From positions 4,824,001 to 4,888,000 of the forward strand of contig NZ_CP054861.1 in NCBI RefSeq assembly GCF_013459645.1: DNA of 64,000 nt, given 5' to 3'. Positions 56,343 to 64,000 of this stretch are shown in pieces (position 1 is the first letter of the stretch; the number at the start of each line of letters is the position of its first letter). This stretch comes from Martelella sp. NC20 (lineage in GTDB: Bacteria > Pseudomonadota > Alphaproteobacteria > Rhizobiales > Rhizobiaceae). Below the pieces are notes generated by a model, which was not told where the DNA came from, searched no databases, and saw only the letters and a list, made by a program, of their open reading frames with translations. The position numbers and the translations under genes are program-made.

Positions 56343-57419
56343 ATGCCTGAACCAGCCGGATCGCGGCGCGGCGTCACCGTCGTCACATCATTGATCTTCG
56401 TGATCCTGTTGTTGCTGGCGATCCGGGGGGCGGGGACATTTCTCAAGCCGGTGGCGCTGGCGCTGTTCATCATCGCCGTCACCTGGCCGATCAAGAATGC
56501 GCTGCAGAAATTCATGCCGTCGCTGGCGGCGCTGACGATCACCGTCATTTCCACGATCGTCGTGTTCGTGATCTTCGCCACGCTGGTGATCTGGGGATTC
56601 ACCCGGGTCGCGACGTCGTTCATCGAGGCGGCGTGGCAGCTCCAGGCCGCCTATCAGGACGCCGTCGCGTGGTTCGATGGAAAAGGGATCGCGGTCGCAA
56701 GCTCGCTGTCCGACGTCTTCAATGTCGGGCTCGTGGTGCGCACCATCAGGCAGATCACCGGGCAGGCCAGCACGACGCTGAGCTTCTGGCTGGTGGTGCT
56801 GGCCTATGTCGTGCTCGGCCTGACGGAAGTCGACAAGCTGCGCAGCAAGATCGAGGCGATCAACCAGCCAGGCGTTGCCGCCACGACCGTGCGGATTGCC
56901 AACGAGACGGCGCGCAAATTCGGCCGTTACATGCTGGTCAGAACCGCAATGAGCGCGATCACGGGGCTGCTGTTCTGGGGCGCTGCAACCGTCACGGGGC
57001 TCGATTATCCGGTCGAGTGGGGGGTGATGGCGTTTGCGCTCAACTACATCCCGTTCATCGGCTCGGTAATCGCCACCGTGTTTCCCTCGCTCTACGGCGT
57101 CATCCAGTTCGAGCACTGGGAAACGGCGCTGATGCTGTTTGTCTCGCTCAACCTGATCCAGTTCATCATCGGCAATTACGTCGAGCCGATGGTATCGGGA
57201 TCGACGCTTTCGATCTCGCCCTTCCTCGTCGTGTTCTCGATCTTCTTCTGGACCTTCATGTGGGGCCTGTTCGGGACTTTTCTGGGCGTACCGATCGCGA
57301 TCGCGCTTTTGACGGTGTGCGAAAACATTCCGTCGCTCAACTGGGTCGCCGACATTCTCGGCGGCAAAACCAGATCGAAAAAGGCGCAGGCGCTTCGCAT
57401 CAGCCCGCCGCGGGCCTGA
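56343..57419 (+). CDS. AI-2E (TqsA/PerM) family transporter
   Basis: The 358-residue membrane protein has about eight hydrophobic segments. Blocks near the C-terminus (FALNYIPFIGSVIATVFPSLYGVIQF, IGNYVEPMVSGSTLSISPFLVVFSIFFWTFMWGLFGTFLGVPIAIAL) are the family signature. Members export signals or ions; some act as Na+/H+ exchangers, and the quorum-signal name should not be taken literally. The ATG has only a weak ribosome-binding site (GCGAGA). Confidence 0.9.
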   Translation: MPEPAGSRRGVTVVTSLIFVILLLLAIRGAGTFLKPVALALFIIAVTWPIKNALQKFMPSLAALTITVISTIVVFVIFATLVIWGFTRVATSFIEAAWQLQAAYQDAVAWFDGKGIAVASSLSDVFNVGLVVRTIRQITGQASTTLSFWLVVLAYVVLGLTEVDKLRSKIEAINQPGVAATTVRIANETARKFGRYMLVRTAMSAITGLLFWGAATVTGLDYPVEWGVMAFALNYIPFIGSVIATVFPSLYGVIQFEHWETALMLFVSLNLIQFIIGNYVEPMVSGSTLSISPFLVVFSIFFWTFMWGLFGTFLGVPIAIALLTVCENIPSLNWVADILGGKTRSKKAQALRISPPRA

Positions 57420-57423
57420 CCGG

Positions 57424-57807
57424 TCAGCGCGGACGCTCGGCCCTGTCGCGGGTCATGCCTTTTGCGGCAAGCTCGGCTTCGTAGCCGGCAAACATCCGCT
57501 CGCCATCCTCGCCGAGTTCGCGCAGATAGGTCCAGGTATAGATGCCGCTGTCGTGCATGTCGTCGAAGCCGATGCGGATCGCGTAGTTACCGGCGGCCGC
57601 GACGGTCATGATCCCGACATTGCGCTTGCCGGGCACCGTCACCGCCTGGCCGGGCCCATGGCCCTTGACCTCGGCCGAGGGCGACAACACCCGCAACATC
57701 TCGGCCGGCAGCGCGAAACGGGCGCCGTCGTCGAACGTCACGGTCAGACATTTACGGTCCTTCGAGACCCTGATTTCGGTCGGTATCGATGTCAAAATCG
57801 GCTCCAT
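57424..57807 (-). CDS. DUF971 domain protein
   Basis: A 127-residue protein contains [28 protein letters not shown] and [36 protein letters not shown], the DUF971 domain (the gamma-butyrobetaine hydroxylase N-terminal domain, which binds zinc or Fe-S-like sites in some proteins). It is a stand-alone form common in proteobacteria. Several family members are next to Fe-S or molybdenum-cofactor genes, as here beside moaA, divergently transcribed. Confidence 0.85.
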   Translation of the reverse strand: MEPILTSIPTEIRVSKDRKCLTVTFDDGARFALPAEMLRVLSPSAEVKGHGPGQAVTVPGKRNVGIMTVAAAGNYAIRIGFDDMHDSGIYTWTYLRELGEDGERMFAGYEAELAAKGMTRDRAERPR

Positions 57808-57958
57808 TCGCTATGAAAACGCCCTTTGTTTTCCGGGCGTCCGAACGGAAAACCGGTGTCCGCTTTTCCTGGACGCACTCCAGATCACAGAGCTTTGTTT
57901 GACATCTGACTTGACGCTTGCCAACCCAAAGAACATTTTCACGTCAAGGAGATTTTGC

Positions 57959-58996
57959 GTGAACCGGCATTTCAGCGAGATGACAGGCGAAAAACCCGCC
58001 CCGATGATCGACCCCTTCGGGCGGGCGATCACCTATCTGCGCGTCTCGGTGACCGACCGCTGCGATTTCCGCTGTACCTATTGCATGGCGGAAAACATGA
58101 CGTTTCTGCCGAAGCGCGATCTGCTGACGCTGGAAGAACTCGAACGCCTCTGCAACGCCTTCATCGACAAGGGCGTGCGCAAGCTGCGGCTCACCGGCGG
58201 CGAACCGCTGATGCGCAAGAACGTGATGCATCTGATCGAGGGGCTCGGCCGCCGCGTTGCGGACGGCGCGCTCGACGAATTGACGCTGACGACCAACGGT
58301 TCGCAGCTTTCGCGCTATGCCGACGATCTCCATGCCGCCGGCGTGCGCCGCATCAACGTCTCGCTCGACACGCTCGACCCCGACAAGTTCCGCGAGATCA
58401 CCCGCTGGGGCGATTTCCACAAGGTGATGGCCGGGCTGGAAGCCGCGCGCAAGGCCGGACTGAAGGTCAAGCTCAATGCGGTGGCGCTCGCCGGTTTCAA
58501 CGAGGCCGAAATCCCCGACCTGCTGCGCTTCGCCCATGGCGAAGGCATGGACCTGACCCTGATCGAGGCGATGCCGCTCGGCGAGGTCGAGACCGACCGC
58601 TCCGCCCAATATCTGCCGCTGTCCAAGGTCCGCCGCGATCTCGAGGACCGCTTCACGCTCACCGACATCCCGCTCGATACCGGCGGACCGGCGCGGTTCG
58701 TCAGGGTTGCGGAGACCGGCGGCAAGCTCGGCTTCATAACCCCGCTCAGCCACAATTTCTGCGCAAGCTGCAACCGGGTGCGCCTCACCTGCACCGGCAT
58801 GCTCTATATGTGTCTCGGCCAGGACGACAGCGCCGATTTCCGCGCCGTGCTACGCGAAAACCCGGATGATGACGAAGCGCTTCATCGCGCCATCGACAAT
58901 GCTATTGCCCGCAAGCCGAAAGAGCATAATTTCGAACTCGACGAAAAAACCTCCCGCGTCGCGGTCGCCCGTCACATGAGCATGACCGGCGGCTGA
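57959..58996 (+). CDS. moaA: GTP 3',8-cyclase MoaA (molybdenum cofactor synthesis)
   Basis: The 345-residue radical-SAM enzyme converts GTP to the cyclic intermediate of molybdopterin synthesis. The first Fe4S4 site is Cys35-x3-Cys39-x2-Cys42 (CDFRCTYC), and the C-terminal cluster is Cys268-x2-Cys271-x13-Cys285. The protein ends in the catalytically needed Gly-Gly (MSMTGG). The GTG start at 57959 follows AAGGAG, giving [10 protein letters not shown]; an in-frame upstream extension is not supported. It feeds cofactor to enzymes such as MsrP. Confidence 0.96.
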   Translation: MNRHFSEMTGEKPAPMIDPFGRAITYLRVSVTDRCDFRCTYCMAENMTFLPKRDLLTLEELERLCNAFIDKGVRKLRLTGGEPLMRKNVMHLIEGLGRRVADGALDELTLTTNGSQLSRYADDLHAAGVRRINVSLDTLDPDKFREITRWGDFHKVMAGLEAARKAGLKVKLNAVALAGFNEAEIPDLLRFAHGEGMDLTLIEAMPLGEVETDRSAQYLPLSKVRRDLEDRFTLTDIPLDTGGPARFVRVAETGGKLGFITPLSHNFCASCNRVRLTCTGMLYMCLGQDDSADFRAVLRENPDDDEALHRAIDNAIARKPKEHNFELDEKTSRVAVARHMSMTGG

Positions 58997-59077
58997 AAAT
59001 ATAGTGCGCCGAAGCCCGCTATCCCTTCCCCCGCCATCGGTTCGGCGATATGAACCGATTGATCAAAAAACGGGCGA

Positions 59078-60034
59078 ATGATGCGTATTTCCTCAAATCT
59101 ATCCGGCGCGCTCTTCATGATCGCGGGCATGGCCAGTTTCTCGGTCAACGACGCAATTGTAAAAGGGCTGACCGAGGAAATCGGCGTTGGCCAGATCATG
59201 TTCTTCCGCGGCCTGATCGTCGTGGTGATCGCGCTCATCGTCGCATGGCGGGCGGGCGCGTTCGTCCATATGCGGGCCGCGCTCGAGCCGCGGGTTCTGA
59301 TCCGCAGCCTCTGCGAACTCGTCGCGGCCATTGCCTATCTCGAAGCGCTGAAGGCGATGCCGCTTGCCAATGCGGCGGCCATCCTGCAATGCCTGCCGCT
59401 GGCTGTGACGCTCGGCGCGGCGCTGTTCATGGGCGAACCTGTCGGCTGGCGACGCTGGAGCGCAATCATCGCGGGCTTCATCGGCGTGATGATCATCATC
59501 AAGCCGGGTCCCGCAGGCTTCGAGGACGGCGCGACCTATGTCGTGATCGCGATGCTGTTCGCCACCGCCCGCGACCTGCTCACCAAGGCGATCCGCACCG
59601 AAGTGCCGGCAATCGTGATCACATTGTCAACCTCGGCCATGCTGACCATCGGCGGGGCGGGGCTCGGCACCATCGAACAGGACTGGGACCTGATGCGCTG
59701 GCCGATCGTCGGCCTGCTGGTCTTGGCGGCGGGCTTTCTGCTGGTCGGTTACCAGTTCATCGTGTTTGCCGTGCGCAAGGCCGATATCTCCTATGTCGCG
59801 CCGTTCCGCTATACCGGGCTGTTGTGGTCGACGATCCTCGGCATGATCATGTTTTCGACCTATCCGGGGGCCAATGTGCTGATCGGCGGGGCGATCGTCG
59901 TCGGCGCCGGCCTCTATTCCTTCTACCGCGAGCGCCAGAAGGGCATCGAGCCGCTGAGCGAGACCACCCAGCCCGGCGGTCCGCAGGGCGGCGGATTGCT
60001 GGCGCGCGCCGAAGAGGAGACCTTTCGCGATTGA
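59078..60034 (+). CDS. EamA/DMT-superfamily transporter
   Basis: The 318-residue protein has ten hydrophobic segments arranged as two EamA repeats (ALFMIAGMASFSVNDAIVKGL ... ALKAMPLANAAAILQCLPLAVTLGAALFMGEPVGWRRW; then the second copy with FAVRKADISYVAPFRYTGLLWSTILGMIMF). It is a drug/metabolite exporter of unknown substrate. Its stop overlaps the mobA TTG start (TTGA). The C-terminal 30 residues are a cytoplasmic tail. Confidence 0.9.
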   Translation: MMRISSNLSGALFMIAGMASFSVNDAIVKGLTEEIGVGQIMFFRGLIVVVIALIVAWRAGAFVHMRAALEPRVLIRSLCELVAAIAYLEALKAMPLANAAAILQCLPLAVTLGAALFMGEPVGWRRWSAIIAGFIGVMIIIKPGPAGFEDGATYVVIAMLFATARDLLTKAIRTEVPAIVITLSTSAMLTIGGAGLGTIEQDWDLMRWPIVGLLVLAAGFLLVGYQFIVFAVRKADISYVAPFRYTGLLWSTILGMIMFSTYPGANVLIGGAIVVGAGLYSFYRERQKGIEPLSETTQPGGPQGGGLLARAEEETFRD

Positions 60035-60636
60035 CGGGACCTGACCACATCCCGGCCGTCATTCTCGCCGGCGGCGCCTCGCAACGCATGGGCACAGACA
60101 AGGCCATGCTCGCCTTCGGCGACGGCACCCTGCTCTCCCATGCGCTTGCCCGCATTGGCGCTCAGAGCGGAGAGGTCGTTGTCAGCCGCCATGACGGGGC
60201 GATGGCGGAGTTCGGTGGCGCTCCTGTCATCGCCGATGGCGGCGGGGACCATCACGGTCCGCTCTCCGGCATTCTCGCGGCGCTACGCCATTTCGAGGGC
60301 AGCGCCGCCTCCCATATCGCCTCGATCGCTGTCGACACGCCGTTTTTCCCGGCGGATTTCGTCGGCCGGCTGCAGGCTGCGGCGCCGCGCTCCCGCGAGA
60401 TCATTGCCGCGCGCTCGAACGGCCGCGTCCATCCCGTCTTCGCCCTCTGGCCGGTCCTGCTTGCCGATGACCTTGCGGACTGGCTTGCGGACGGCAACAG
60501 AAGGCTGATGGCCTTCGTGGAACGCCATCCGCACCGATACGTGGATTTCGACGTCGTCGGGGCCAGCGATCCGTTCTTCAACGTCAACACGCCGGAAGAT
60601 CTGGAAGAAGCCCGCAAGCGGCTCGGTTCGTTTTAA
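60031..60636 (+). CDS. mobA: Molybdenum cofactor guanylyltransferase MobA
   Basis: A 201-residue nucleotidyltransferase links GMP to molybdopterin to make the MGD cofactor. The signature LAGGASQRMGTDKAML is at about residues 12-27, and metal and substrate motifs DGGGDHHGPLSGI and SIAVDTPFFPADF follow. Start at TTG 60031, in TTGA overlap with the EamA gene, with GAGGAG about a dozen bases upstream. MobA and MoaA belong to the same pathway and flank the transporter. Confidence 0.93.
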   Translation: MTGPDHIPAVILAGGASQRMGTDKAMLAFGDGTLLSHALARIGAQSGEVVVSRHDGAMAEFGGAPVIADGGGDHHGPLSGILAALRHFEGSAASHIASIAVDTPFFPADFVGRLQAAAPRSREIIAARSNGRVHPVFALWPVLLADDLADWLADGNRRLMAFVERHPHRYVDFDVVGASDPFFNVNTPEDLEEARKRLGSF

Positions 60637-60702
60637 CATCCCCTGTTGCGCCATGCCGCCGGCCACCATAGAGCGTGGGCTGAAAGAGATGAGGCTGAGC
60701 CG

Positions 60703-61524
60703 ATGGCAAAGAAGATCGACGAGAAGAAACTGGCAAAGGCCTATAACCGGGCGCTGGCGCTGGAGAAGGAAGGCAAGCTTGCCGAGGCTGCGGAAGCCTA
60801 TCGCGAGGCGCTCGCCATCGACCCCGATGATCATGGCGGCGCCGAGGTTCGCCTTGCCGCCGTGGGCTTCGGCGAGACCCCGCTGAAGGCGCCCGGCGCC
60901 TATGTCGAAACCCTGTTCGACCAGCATGCGGAGGATTTCGAGGATATTCTGGTCGAGCAGCTCGGCTATTGCGTGCCGATGACGATCCGCCAGCGCTTTC
61001 AGGCGCTCTCGCTCGGCCCGTTCCGGCGGATGCTGGATCTCGGCTGCGGCACGGGCCTTGGCGCGGATGCGCTCAACGATATGGCGGACGACATCACCGG
61101 CCTCGACATTTCCGAGAACATGGTCGAGATCGCCTATGACAAGGGGCTCTACGAAACCCTGTTCGTCGCCGAGGTCGAGGAATTCCTCGACGACAACGAC
61201 GAGACCCCGTTCGATCTGGTGATCGCCGCCGATGTTCTGCCCTATCTCGGCACGCTCGACGCGCTGTTTCGGGGCGCCGCCGCCAACATGGAAAACGGCG
61301 GCATCTTCGCGTTTTCCGCCGAAACCCTGCCGGAGGAGCGGCTGAAGGGCGCGGGCTATGCCGTTGGCCCGCATCACCGCTTCGGCCACAGTCTGGCCTA
61401 TATCGAGGCCGGGCTCAAAGACGCCGGCTTCGCGGTGGTCGAGGTTGCCGATATCAATGTCCGCATGGAAAACGGCGCGCCGACGCCCGGCTATCTGGTG
61501 ATTGCCCGCCTTCAGGAGCCGTGA
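60703..61524 (+). CDS. TPR-containing SAM-dependent methyltransferase
   Basis: A 273-residue protein has an N-terminal TPR-like pair (AKAYNRALALEKEGKLAEAAEAYREALAIDPDD, about 11-43) and a class I methyltransferase domain with motif I MLDLGCGTGLGADAL at about 109-123 and the DVLPYLGTLDALF post-motif region. Substrate unknown; TPR suggests a protein partner. The start MAKKIDEKKLAKAYN is preferred to an in-frame one 19 codons earlier. The 3' end overlaps yidD by 13 bases, convergently. Confidence 0.87.
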   Translation: MAKKIDEKKLAKAYNRALALEKEGKLAEAAEAYREALAIDPDDHGGAEVRLAAVGFGETPLKAPGAYVETLFDQHAEDFEDILVEQLGYCVPMTIRQRFQALSLGPFRRMLDLGCGTGLGADALNDMADDITGLDISENMVEIAYDKGLYETLFVAEVEEFLDDNDETPFDLVIAADVLPYLGTLDALFRGAAANMENGGIFAFSAETLPEERLKGAGYAVGPHHRFGHSLAYIEAGLKDAGFAVVEVADINVRMENGAPTPGYLVIARLQEP

Positions 61525-61844
61525 CGGCGGCCCGCCCGGTAGAACCGCCAGGGCGTGTACCAGTGCCAGTCCGGCGGAAGTTCTTCTGGCACCGGATCGA
61601 AGCCGGACGTGCCGCCCGGTCCGCAGCGCCCGACCCGGAACAGCGTGAGAAACCCGCCCGACCACAGCCCGTGGCGGGCAATCGCCTCGTAGCCATATTC
61701 CGAACATGTCGGCAGATGCCGGCAGGACTGGCCGATCAGGCTGGAAAATGTGAGCTGGTAGAACCGGATCAGGCCGAGACCGAGAAGTCTGCCCGGCGTT
61801 TTCGGAAACCTTCCGCCGTAGTTGCGCGAATGCCCGTTACACAT
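61512..61844 (-). CDS. yidD: Membrane protein insertion efficiency factor YidD
   Basis: The 110-residue protein contains [53 protein letters not shown], the YidD signature with its conserved cysteines. YidD helps YidC insert membrane proteins. The ATG at 61844 lies inside the last codons of the upstream scaffold gene; an in-frame start at 61889 is possible but lies deeper in that gene. The C-terminus overlaps the methyltransferase stop. Confidence 0.9.
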   Translation of the reverse strand: MCNGHSRNYGGRFPKTPGRLLGLGLIRFYQLTFSSLIGQSCRHLPTCSEYGYEAIARHGLWSGGFLTLFRVGRCGPGGTSGFDPVPEELPPDWHWYTPWRFYRAGRRHGS

Positions 61845-62298
61845 CGCGCCCGACGGCCTCGGCCAGCGCTGGCCCCTGTTCCAGTGCATCCAGCGCCTTG
61901 ACGGTGGCCTCGAAGGTCAGCATCACCGAACCGTGGCGGGCCGGATAATCCCTCACCGGCAGCAGGCAGCGCATTTCGGCAAAGCGTCCATCCGGCCCCT
62001 CGCCGCCCTCCTTCAGCATGGCGCGCATCTTCTCGCGGGCATCGCGGATTTCCGCCGGCGTTGCGCCGATGACCGTCTCGGCCATGATCGCGGAAGACGC
62101 CTGGCCGAGCGCGCAGGCCTTGAGCTCGTGGGAAAAATCGCTGACACGGCCATCCTCAAGGTCGAGATAGACCGTCAGTTTCGAGCCGCACAGCCGCGAA
62201 TGTGCGGAAGCCGAGGCATCGGCCCCCTCCAGCACGCCAAGCCGGGTCACATTGCCGGCATGCTTCAATATTATCGCGGAATAGATATCGTCCATCAA
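61837..62298 (-). CDS. IscU/NifU-like iron-sulfur cluster scaffold protein
   Basis: The 153-residue protein has the three cluster-binding cysteines of the IscU/SufU fold: Cys37 ([10 protein letters not shown]), Cys62 ([11 protein letters not shown]) and Cys111 ([23 protein letters not shown]). It would assemble and transfer Fe-S clusters. Coupled to yidD by overlap of the last codons. Not part of an isc or suf operon here; annotation as NifU-like is approximate. Confidence 0.9.
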   Translation of the reverse strand: MMDDIYSAIILKHAGNVTRLGVLEGADASASAHSRLCGSKLTVYLDLEDGRVSDFSHELKACALGQASSAIMAETVIGATPAEIRDAREKMRAMLKEGGEGPDGRFAEMRCLLPVRDYPARHGSVMLTFEATVKALDALEQGPALAEAVGRDV

Positions 62299-62424
62299 TC
62301 GTCCTGCGCCGCGTATGGTTCAATCCGGAAGATGGGTTTTCGGCGCTGCCGCGACAAGCCCGCAGCACACAATTGCCAACACCCCGCTTCGGGTCTATTT
62401 AACCCGCGAGAAACGGGAAAAGCC

Positions 62425-62874
62425 ATGCTGAATTTCGAAAAGCCGCCGCAGGACAAGGCCCTGCTCGATGAATCACGCGCCTTCACCCCGCGTTTCGACG
62501 AAAACGGTCTCGTGACCGCCGTGGTCACGGACGCGCGCGACAATGCGGTGCTGATGCTCGCCCACATGAATGCCGAGGCGCTGGCGCTGACGCTTGAGAC
62601 CGGCTTTGCCCATTACTACAGCCGCTCGCGCAAGGCGATCTGGAAGAAGGGCGAAACCTCGGGCAATCTTCAGCGCGTCGAGGCGGTGCTGGCCGATTGC
62701 GACCAGGATGCCGTGCTGCTCAAGGTGACGATGTCCGGCCACGCAGCCGCCTGTCACACCGGCCGCCGCTCCTGCTTCTACCGCACCGCCTCGATCGTCG
62801 ACGGCAACGCCGCGCTGACCGTCATCGACGACGACAAGGCCTTCGATCCGGCAGAGGTCTACGGCGGGAAATAG
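62425..62874 (+). CDS. hisI: Phosphoribosyl-AMP cyclohydrolase
   Basis: The 149-residue enzyme performs the third step of histidine synthesis. The family pattern is clear: [55 protein letters not shown] and the zinc/metal-binding [11 protein letters not shown]. The start [11 protein letters not shown] is preceded by ACGGGAAAAG. It stands alone; the phosphatase domain of some HisIE fusions is absent. Confidence 0.96.
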   Translation: MLNFEKPPQDKALLDESRAFTPRFDENGLVTAVVTDARDNAVLMLAHMNAEALALTLETGFAHYYSRSRKAIWKKGETSGNLQRVEAVLADCDQDAVLLKVTMSGHAAACHTGRRSCFYRTASIVDGNAALTVIDDDKAFDPAEVYGGK

Positions 62875-62960
62875 GGGTCGGGAGGGAGACTTTGACCTTC
62901 CCTTTTCGCGAATTTCAGTCCGTGCATACGTCCGGTTTAGCTGCAATCTCGCAGCCTACA

Positions 62961-63105
62961 ATCTCCCCCCTTGAGGGGGAGATGTCGCGAAAGCGACAGA
63001 GAGGGGTTAAGGGCGTAAGCCCTAAAAGCCGCAACCGCCGAACCTGTCGAGAGGGTTCACCCCTCTCTGCCCCTGTCGGGGCATCTCCCCCTCAAGGGGA
63101 GAGAT
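62961..63105. repeat. Long inverted repeat (rhizobial type) between hisI and the CBS gene
   Basis: The left end ATCTCCCCCCTTGAGGGGGA and the right end ATCTCCCCCTCAAGGGGAGA are inverted copies about 48 bases long at each side, separated by about 50 bases. Inner parts (AGAGAGGGGT and ACCCCTCTCTG) pair as well. It lies between convergent hisI and the CBS gene, and could act as a terminator-like structure. Confidence 0.85.
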
Positions 63106-63130
63106 TATTTGCTGAAACGCTCCGCCCCGC

Positions 63131-63565
63131 TCAGCCGGCGATATAGGACTTGATGTGCTCGGCTTCCTGCTCGACCTCGCGGATGCGGGATTTGACGACG
63201 TCGCCGATCGAGATGATGCCGGCGAGACGGCCGTCGACTTCGACGGGCACGTGGCGGAAATGGCGCTTGGTCATCACCTGCATCAATTCGTTGACGCTGA
63301 CGCCCTCGTCGCAGCGATAGACGTTTTCGGTCATCGCCTCCGAGACCGGATGGGACAGACACCCTGCGCCGTGCTTGCCGATCGCGCCGACCAGGTCGCG
63401 TTCGGTGAAGATGCCGGCAATGCTGTCATTCTTGCCGACGATCACCACGGCCCCGATACGGTTTTGATGCAGGATCATCGCGATTTCCGAAATCGACGCA
63501 TCTGCCTTCGCGGTTACGACCGCGCGGCCCTTCTCGGCAAGTATCATTCTCACGGTAATGGACAT
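63131..63565 (-). CDS. Tandem CBS-domain protein
   Basis: The 144-residue protein consists of two CBS domains: VRMILAEKGRAVVTAKADASISEIAMILHQNRIGAVVIVGKNDSIAGIFTERDLV and SEAMTENVYRCDEGVSVNELMQVMTKRHFRHVPVEVDGRLAGIISIGDVV. It should bind an adenosyl ligand (AMP, ATP or SAM) and regulate a partner. GAGGAGG precedes the start at 63565. No catalytic domain is attached. Confidence 0.93.
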   Translation of the reverse strand: MSITVRMILAEKGRAVVTAKADASISEIAMILHQNRIGAVVIVGKNDSIAGIFTERDLVGAIGKHGAGCLSHPVSEAMTENVYRCDEGVSVNELMQVMTKRHFRHVPVEVDGRLAGIISIGDVVKSRIREVEQEAEHIKSYIAG

Positions 63566-63671
63566 CGAAACCTCCTCGTTCACGGTGCCGGCGCGGGTCC
63601 GCCTCCGGTCGGTCACGCAAAATCGAATGGTGCATGAGGTTTCAGCCGATTGCAAGAAAACCGTGATCGGC

Positions 63672-64000
63672 TCAGAAAAACAGGGTTCGGGGCACCTTGA
63701 CGTCGAACAGCGGGAAAGCCAGGAAACCGAAGAGAAAACCGCCGATATGGGCCTGCCAGGCGATTTCGCCGGCGCTGACCCCGATAAAGCTGACGCCGAC
63801 GGCGATCAGCAGATTACCAACCAGCCATACGAGCACGAAGGCGCGGGCGGTGCGATCACGAAACACATCGGCAATGGCAAGCCGCGGCCCGAGATGGGCC
63901 TGGGGCAGAAACCGGCCGCCGGCGAACACGAAGCGGCAGGCCGCCCCCATATAGGCCGACACCACGCCGGAAGCGCCGATCAGCACCGTGACCGCGCCCC
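63672..64000 (-). CDS. Rhomboid family serine protease, C-terminal part
   Basis: This is the 3' end of a gene that begins beyond the window. The visible part has LIGASGVVSAYMGAACRFVFAGG, with the catalytic serine of the GxSG motif, and AHIGGFLFGFLAFPLF, with the catalytic histidine. Together they give the Ser-His dyad of intramembrane rhomboid proteases. Four hydrophobic helices are seen. Its substrate is unknown. It lies close to the CBS gene and in the same direction. Confidence 0.87.
   Translation of the reverse strand, partial: GAVTVLIGASGVVSAYMGAACRFVFAGGRFLPQAHLGPRLAIADVFRDRTARAFVLVWLVGNLLIAVGVSFIGVSAGEIAWQAHIGGFLFGFLAFPLFDVKVPRTLFF

Noticed and set aside
62299..62424. Possible folE remnant between the scaffold gene and hisI
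   Set aside because: I recalled folE as a frequent neighbour of hisI in rhizobia, but the 126 bases here show no coding similarity to it; not enough to claim loss.

Overview
The window reads as a chromosomal, GC-rich segment of an alphaproteobacterium, most likely Hyphomicrobiales (Rhizobiales; a Rhizobiaceae- or Aurantimonadaceae-like genome). This rests on the translational supercluster: tRNA-Trp-secE-nusG-rplKA-rplJL-rpoBC, then rpsL-rpsG-fusA-tuf-S10/spc/alpha genes with adk between secY and rpsM, no rpsD in the alpha operon, a rhizobial-type RpoA and NusG, and several alphaproteobacterial intergenic palindromes. No prophage, insertion sequence, CRISPR array or rRNA operon was found.

Layout. 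1-13.7 kb is an accessory/metabolic region: a UspA fragment, xanthine phosphoribosyltransferase (gpt), a two-helix membrane peptide, rarA translationally coupled to a Do-type periplasmic protease, an LprI-like secreted protein, a class D beta-lactamase, ilvD, then a co-directional block of PepSY protein, cytochrome b561, a membrane-anchored LuxR-type regulator and the msrPQ periplasmic methionine-sulfoxide repair pair, followed by a YCII/DGPF protein with its ECF42-type sigma factor and a DUF817 membrane protein. 13.9-33.4 kb (minus strand) is the str-S10-spc-alpha cluster from rpsL to rplQ. 33.8-37.4 kb holds four unrelated genes (ABC-F ATPase, DUF1906 hydrolase-like protein, a small acidic protein, a LysE-type exporter). 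37.5-49.8 kb is rpoC to secE with tRNA-Trp upstream. 50.1-64 kb carries a dimethylglycine/sarcosine dehydrogenase-like flavoenzyme, an MscS channel with a large periplasmic domain, DUF924, an AI-2E family transporter, DUF971, moaA, an EamA transporter coupled to mobA, a TPR methyltransferase, yidD overlapping an IscU-like scaffold gene, hisI, a CBS-pair protein and the end of a rhomboid protease.

How it fits together. The ribosomal block is not one uninterrupted unit. The long gap before rplN (the classical S10/spc boundary) holds a plausible promoter, a strong intrinsic terminator follows rplO before secY, another plausible promoter lies between adk and rpsM (the alpha boundary), and near-identical GAAA-loop terminators close the rplQ and rpoC ends. 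Molybdenum-cofactor genes (moaA, mobA) and a molybdoenzyme (msrP) are in the same window. The most distinctive accessory unit is the PepSY-cytochrome b561-LuxR(TM) operon beside msrPQ, which looks like a candidate envelope redox sensing and repair module; that functional link is inference. The ECF42/DGPF pair is a known type of system, here with a candidate autoregulatory promoter.
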